From the NCBI GenBank assembly GCA_003724275.1, contig RHFA01000068.1, forward strand, positions 1 to 17,144: a DNA stretch of 17,144 bases, written 5' to 3'. This stretch comes from Thaumarchaeota archaeon S13. GTDB taxonomy: Archaea; Thermoproteota; Nitrososphaeria; Nitrososphaerales; Nitrosopumilaceae. A program made the position numbers and the translations under genes. A model generated the notes under the pieces. That model did not search any database. It saw nothing but the letters and a program-made list of their open reading frames with translations, and was not told where the DNA came from. Within the stretch, counting starts at the first letter, position 1; the number at the start of each line of letters is the position of its first letter. Positions 14,434-17,144 of this stretch are shown here, one piece after another.

Positions 14434-14927
14434 GGCGCGCGGCGGCGGCGACGGGTAGCATATAACCCCTGCGCCAGATCCTCCGCCCCGACGATCCTGG
14501 CGTTCGGGACGCGCAGCTCCGCCGCGCCGGGCCAGTCAACCGGGGCTATCGCCCTGAGCGCGGCGCGGGAGCCGCGCGGCCACATGCCGTCAAAGTGAAC
14601 CTGTGCTTCACGGGCGTTCCATATGGAAAACACCATGTGGGCTCCCCCCTCTTTTCGCCGTTCTCGCGCGTCCGGCGCATGCGCGCACAGTGCACGCCTC
14701 GCGCCAAGCTTGCGGGCCATGGCCGCGTCTATCACAGTTACGACATGCGGCCCGCGGTTTTCGCGCTGGCCATCTATCGCAAACCCCCTAGCCACTGACG
14801 GGACAGTCGTGGTTGACACAAAGGGGTGGTCAGGGCCGGGCCTGGCCCTCTCATAGTAGACATCAAGTGATTCCCCACTGGCCATGCCGCGCAGGAGGTA
14901 CTTTGCGAGAAGGGACTCCTCGGACAC
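14382..14927 (-). CDS. unknown 181-residue protein, possibly ADP-ribosyltransferase-like
   Basis: It starts with GTG at 14927, 10 bases after the pyrB stop, so it probably belongs to the pyrB transcript. An N-terminal YLLRG (10-14), then PFVSTTTVPSVARGFAIDG (35-53) and HVVTVIDAAMARKLG (61-75), then NAREAQVHFDG (104-114) are reminiscent of the Arg / Ser-Thr-Ser / Glu-x-Glu layout of ADP-ribosyltransferase folds. At the position of the catalytic Glu there is Gln109 (E-A-Q), so activity is doubtful. This reading is pattern recognition, not a database match. The C-terminal Arg-rich part (ATRRRRRAPWKRR) covers the next gene's promoter and overlaps its first 52 bases. Codon use is less GC-biased than in pyrB, hinting at accessory origin. 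Confidence 0.6.
   Translation of the reverse strand: MSEESLLAKYLLRGMASGESLDVYYERARPGPDHPFVSTTTVPSVARGFAIDGQRENRGPHVVTVIDAAMARKLGARRALCAHAPDARERRKEGGAHMVFSIWNAREAQVHFDGMWPRGSRAALRAIAPVDWPGAAELRVPNARIVGAEDLAQGLYATRRRRRAPWKRRLFQSTSPTADPS
14458..14466 (-). promoter_or_regulatory. TATA box of the duplicated-unit gene
   Basis: The minus strand reads GTTATATGC, about 28 bases before ATG 14433. It lies within the coding sequence of the upstream gene (14382-14927). Confidence 0.55.
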
Positions 14928-14937
14928 GGCGGCGCGC

Positions 14938-15864
14938 CTAGGGCCCGCCGTCTGCGAGGATCAGCGCCAGCAGCGCCGCGCGAGTGCGCATCCCGTTGCG
15001 CGCCTGCTCGAAATAGCGCGCCGCCGGCGTAGAGTCCACCTCTGTGGATATCTCGTCGAGCCTCGGCAGCGGGTGCATCACAATCGCCCCGCGCCTCATC
15101 TTTTGGAGCATGTCGGTTCCCACGACATAGCTCCCGCGAACCCTCTGGTACTCCTCGCTGTCCGGAAACCTCTCGCGCTGCACGCGCGTCACGTACACTA
15201 CGTCGAGCTCGTCGATGCAGTCGCCTAGGCTAGTCGACTCGGCGAGATCCAGCCTCTTGCGTATCTCATAGACTGACTCGGGGCGTATGCGCAGCGACTC
15301 GGGCGAGACGAGGTGGACCTTCACGTCATAGTTGCCGAGCGCATGCAGGAGGGAGTAGACGGTCCGGCCGTACTTGAGGTCGCCGACGATCCCGACGGTG
15401 AGCCCGTCTATCCTCCCGCGCTCGCGGCGCATCGTGTAGAGGTCCTGTATTGCCTGCGTGGGGTGCTCCTCGGTCCCGCTGCCGCCGTTTATGACGGGGC
15501 GGTCGGAGACCTCGGCGGCGAACCTGCTCGACCCGTCAAGGGGGTGGCGCAGGACCAGGGCGTCGGTGTACATTGACATTATGCGGACCATGTCGGCAAG
15601 CGACTCGCCCTTTTGCGCCGACGACGTCGCCGAGTCGGCGATCCCCAGCGACGTCCCGCCGACTGACGCCATGGCGGCCTCAAAGCTGAGGCGCGTCCTC
15701 GTGGACGGCTCGAAGAAGAGGTAGCCCAGGGAACGGCCCGCGCAGAGGCGCCTCCGCTCGGCCTCGGGCATGGCGGCGATCCGGTCGGTCTCCGCAAAGA
15801 CGCGCTCGAGGCCCTCGCGGCCCAGGTCGCGCACGGATATGACGTCGCTCCCGCGCATGTTCAC
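14938..15864 (-). CDS. pyrB: aspartate carbamoyltransferase catalytic subunit
   Basis: A 308-residue ATCase catalytic chain, which condenses carbamoyl phosphate with aspartate, the first committed step of pyrimidine synthesis. The carbamoyl-phosphate motif FEPSTRTRLSFE is at 51-62. The Ser/Lys loop SATSSAQKGES is at 78-88. HPTQAIQDLYTM and the aspartate-site MHPLPRLDEI are both present. Length is normal. The start is GTG 15864 (VNMRGSD), 24 bases from a TATA-like GTATAATC; ATG 15858, two codons on, is the alternative. The regulatory subunit gene pyrI is transcribed divergently only 38 bases away, not co-directionally. An unknown gene follows 10 bases after the stop. Confidence 0.95.
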   Translation of the reverse strand: MNMRGSDVISVRDLGREGLERVFAETDRIAAMPEAERRRLCAGRSLGYLFFEPSTRTRLSFEAAMASVGGTSLGIADSATSSAQKGESLADMVRIMSMYTDALVLRHPLDGSSRFAAEVSDRPVINGGSGTEEHPTQAIQDLYTMRRERGRIDGLTVGIVGDLKYGRTVYSLLHALGNYDVKVHLVSPESLRIRPESVYEIRKRLDLAESTSLGDCIDELDVVYVTRVQRERFPDSEEYQRVRGSYVVGTDMLQKMRRGAIVMHPLPRLDEISTEVDSTPAARYFEQARNGMRTRAALLALILADGGP

Positions 15865-15870
15865 AGCGCA

Positions 15871-15891
15871 CCTATATACGGGCGATTATAC
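15871..15891. promoter_or_regulatory. divergent pyrB/pyrI promoter with back-to-back TATA boxes
   Basis: The plus-strand box CCTATATACG (15871-15880) is 27 bases before ATG 15903 of pyrI. The minus-strand box GTATAATC (15884-15891) is about 24 bases before GTG 15864 of pyrB. Each box sits between the other box and that box's own start region, so initiation complexes for the two genes would compete or at least touch. Confidence 0.65.
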
Positions 15892-15902
15892 AAACTCTTG
15901 CC

Positions 15903-16367
15903 ATGGACGAGCCGGAGCTCACCGTCAGGCGCATCCGCGAGGGGACGGTGATCGACCACATCGACGCCGGCCGCGGCCTGCGCGTCCTCTCGGCCCTGGG
16001 CATCGACGGCCAGGAGGGCCGGACCGTGACCGTGGCCCTCAACGTGCCGAGCGCAAAGCACGGCAAAAAGGACATAATAAAGGTCGAGGGCGTCATGCTG
16101 CGCGACGACGACACGAGCAAGCTCGCCGTCATCGCGCCGAGGGCCACGGTCAACATCGTGCGCGACTACCGCCTGGTCGAAAAGAGGCGCGCCTCGCTGC
16201 CTGACGCAATCGAGCGCATATTCATGTGCACAAACCCCGACTGTGTCACAAACAGCGGCGAGCCCATCGAGTCGGTCATGGACGTCATCGACAGGGACGG
16301 CCGCGTGCTAAAGTGCCGCTACTGTGACCGCATACTTGACAACGAGCGCCTGCGGTACAGGGGATAG
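15903..16367 (+). CDS. pyrI: aspartate carbamoyltransferase regulatory subunit
   Basis: A 154-residue ATCase regulatory chain, which binds nucleotide effectors and joins catalytic trimers into the holoenzyme. The allosteric domain shows VRRIREGTVIDHIDAGRG (8-25) and NVPSAKHGKKDIIKVEG (47-63). The C-terminal zinc domain has the four ligands Cys109, Cys114, Cys138 and Cys141 (CTNPDC and CRYC). Length is typical. ATG 15903 lies 27 bases after its TATA box, a leaderless start. It diverges from pyrB. Confidence 0.95.
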   Translation: MDEPELTVRRIREGTVIDHIDAGRGLRVLSALGIDGQEGRTVTVALNVPSAKHGKKDIIKVEGVMLRDDDTSKLAVIAPRATVNIVRDYRLVEKRRASLPDAIERIFMCTNPDCVTNSGEPIESVMDVIDRDGRVLKCRYCDRILDNERLRYRG

Positions 16368-16665
16368 GCGGGCAGCGCTCTCCGCGTGGCGCGCATGCCG
16401 CGCCAGTTCCGGCGATTCGCGCGCGCCGCGGCCGCACACTGCCGCCGGCACGCGCACGCCTGCCATGGCCGCAACAGCGATGCGCCGGTCGCAGCCCTCA
16501 CGCAGCCCTGGACAGCCATCCCGCCGCACCTGTCGCGCCGAGCAAACGCTTGTCCGGCGCGCAGCGCATGCCAGCCGCAGCCGTGGCAGGGCACCATGTC
16601 CAGGCCTGCCACGTCGCGCGCCGAGCCGTCAAACCCCGTGCGGCGCCAGGGCTGCATGGCGCCGG

Positions 16666-16710
16666 CCACTGGCGCACCGACCACTGGCGCACCGACCACT
16701 GGCGCACTGA
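16666..16710. repeat. 15-base tandem repeat, three copies
   Basis: ccactggcgcaccga occurs at 16666-16680 and 16681-16695, and with one change (ccactggcgcactga) at 16696-16710. It lies in the gene-poor region after pyrI. Confidence 0.9.
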
Positions 16711-16916
16711 CAGCACAGGCGGCGGGCTCGGCGATCAAGGCATCTGCCTGCCGCCTTCTCTGCCTCGTCCGGGATCCTCTCCGTGCGTCCCGCCTGTCCA
16801 AAGCCGCGGGGATCCGCGGCGCCGTGCGCGTCCGGGGCAGGCGTGAGGGCGACCCGGGGCAGGTGGCGGCGCGTGTCGTGACCCCGCCAGCATGGCAACC
16901 CGTGCCCGTCGCCGTC

Positions 16917-17019
16917 CTGGCGCGGCCGCCGGCTTGCGCGCGCCTCCGGGCTTGACCGTCACTTACATTGCGATTTAGAATTGCATCTGGCGCGGCCGCC
17001 GGCCTGCGCGCGCCCCCGC
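16917..17019. repeat. ~33-base direct repeat pair, 70-base offset
   Basis: ctggcgcggccgccggcttg (16917 onward to about 16949) recurs as ctggcgcggccgccggcctg (16987 to about 17019). Only a few bases differ. The copies bracket an A/T-rich patch containing gatttagaattgc, which could be a promoter or a remnant of an insertion. Confidence 0.75.
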
Positions 17020-17092
17020 ACAGGCGGAGCCGGCGCACCCTGCGCTGCGCGCCGACCCCCCAATCCAGCCTTATTGACCAGGACTGTCAGAC

Positions 17093-17144
17093 GTGAACCG
17101 GCGAGCCATGGCGGCCACAAGACCCGACGCCTTGAGCCAGCCCC
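17093..17144 (+). CDS. possible start of a gene cut by the right edge
   Basis: A TATA-like GCCTTATTG (about 17069-17077) is followed by GTG 17093 and in-frame ATG 17108, which would begin MNRRAMAATRPDALSQP. The frame is open to the edge. Spacing to GTG is about 20 bases and to ATG about 35, so either is possible. Too little sequence is present to name it. Confidence 0.3.
   Translation, partial: MNRRAMAATRPDALSQP

Larger units (their letters stand above)
16368..17092. other. 725-base stretch without a convincing gene
   Basis: Frames are open on both strands but are low-complexity (Arg, Ala, Pro, Gly), and none has a well-placed TATA box. It carries a 15-base triplet repeat (16666-16710) and a ~33-base direct repeat pair (16917, 16987) around the only A/T-rich patch (about 16954-16986). 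On the minus strand, about 16470-16660 reads as a Cys-rich segment (MVPCHGCGWHALRAG), the most gene-like part, but I cannot support it as a gene. No tRNA, rRNA or CRISPR pattern is seen. Confidence 0.5.

Noticed and set aside
16319..17038. 239-codon minus-strand frame with a Cys-rich segment
   Set aside because: It overlaps the 3' end of pyrI, lacks a TATA box near any start, and includes the translated 15-base repeats. The Cys pattern (CHGC...C...C) is suggestive but not enough.
1..17144. tRNA, rRNA, CRISPR arrays, insertion sequences
   Set aside because: I looked for T-loop-like motifs, repeated spacers and transposase motifs on both strands and found none I could support.

Overview
The window reads as a piece of an archaeal chromosome, most likely from an unusually GC-rich Thaumarchaeota (Nitrososphaerota) lineage. 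The archaeal call rests on a 20S proteasome alpha subunit, separate pyrB and pyrI genes, a short TatA, and above all the promoter style. Nearly every convincing gene has a TATA-like box centred about 25-30 bases before its start codon and no leader or Shine-Dalgarno sequence. A Cenarchaeum-like, sponge-associated relative is a guess from the high GC together with the CopC/CopD and menaquinone-type genes; it is not proven. Because GC is so high, long spurious reading frames occur on the antisense strand. I used promoter spacing, family motifs and overlap structure to choose genes and starts.

Layout. 1-667: two tandem copies of a small unknown gene, the first cut by the left edge. 761-1465 (-): unknown 234-residue protein. 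1608-1805 (+): very basic 65-residue protein followed by a hairpin/T6 terminator. 1905-2678 (+): beta-class DNA methyltransferase with no visible endonuclease partner, converging on tatA (2666-3007, -). 3036-4876 (-): operon of a UbiE-type methyltransferase and an MFS transporter with a 4-base overlap. The MFS stop codon lies inside the TATA box of tatA. 5044-5847 (-): unknown protein with a possible winged-helix segment. 6016-6735 (-): proteasome alpha subunit, divergent from 6874-9573 (+), a compact operon of glutamate dehydrogenase, a class I glutamine amidotransferase and a YgjP/DUF45 zinc peptidase.

9574-10761 is a less GC-rich, irregular stretch. It holds a 54-residue gene with a TTG start, then what looks like one small multi-spanning membrane protein broken by three or more one-base indels at homopolymers. 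10762-13548 (+): a 928-residue fusion protein (signal peptide, CopC, CopD, an Ig-like domain, a Vgb-type beta-propeller and a C-terminal membrane anchor). 13588-15864 (-): pyrB, a possible ADP-ribosyltransferase-like protein 10 bases behind it, and a protein made of two copies of a ~115-residue unit. pyrI (15903-16367, +) diverges from pyrB across only 38 bases that contain both TATA boxes. 16368-17092 has no convincing gene and carries two small direct-repeat sets. A new gene may begin at 17093.

Functionally the core genes cover pyrimidine synthesis (ATCase catalytic and regulatory subunits), ammonia assimilation (GDH), quinone methylation, Tat export, protein turnover and copper handling. 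The least explained parts are the tandem small-gene array at the left edge, the pyrB-linked ART-like and duplicated-unit pair, and the frameshifted membrane gene.
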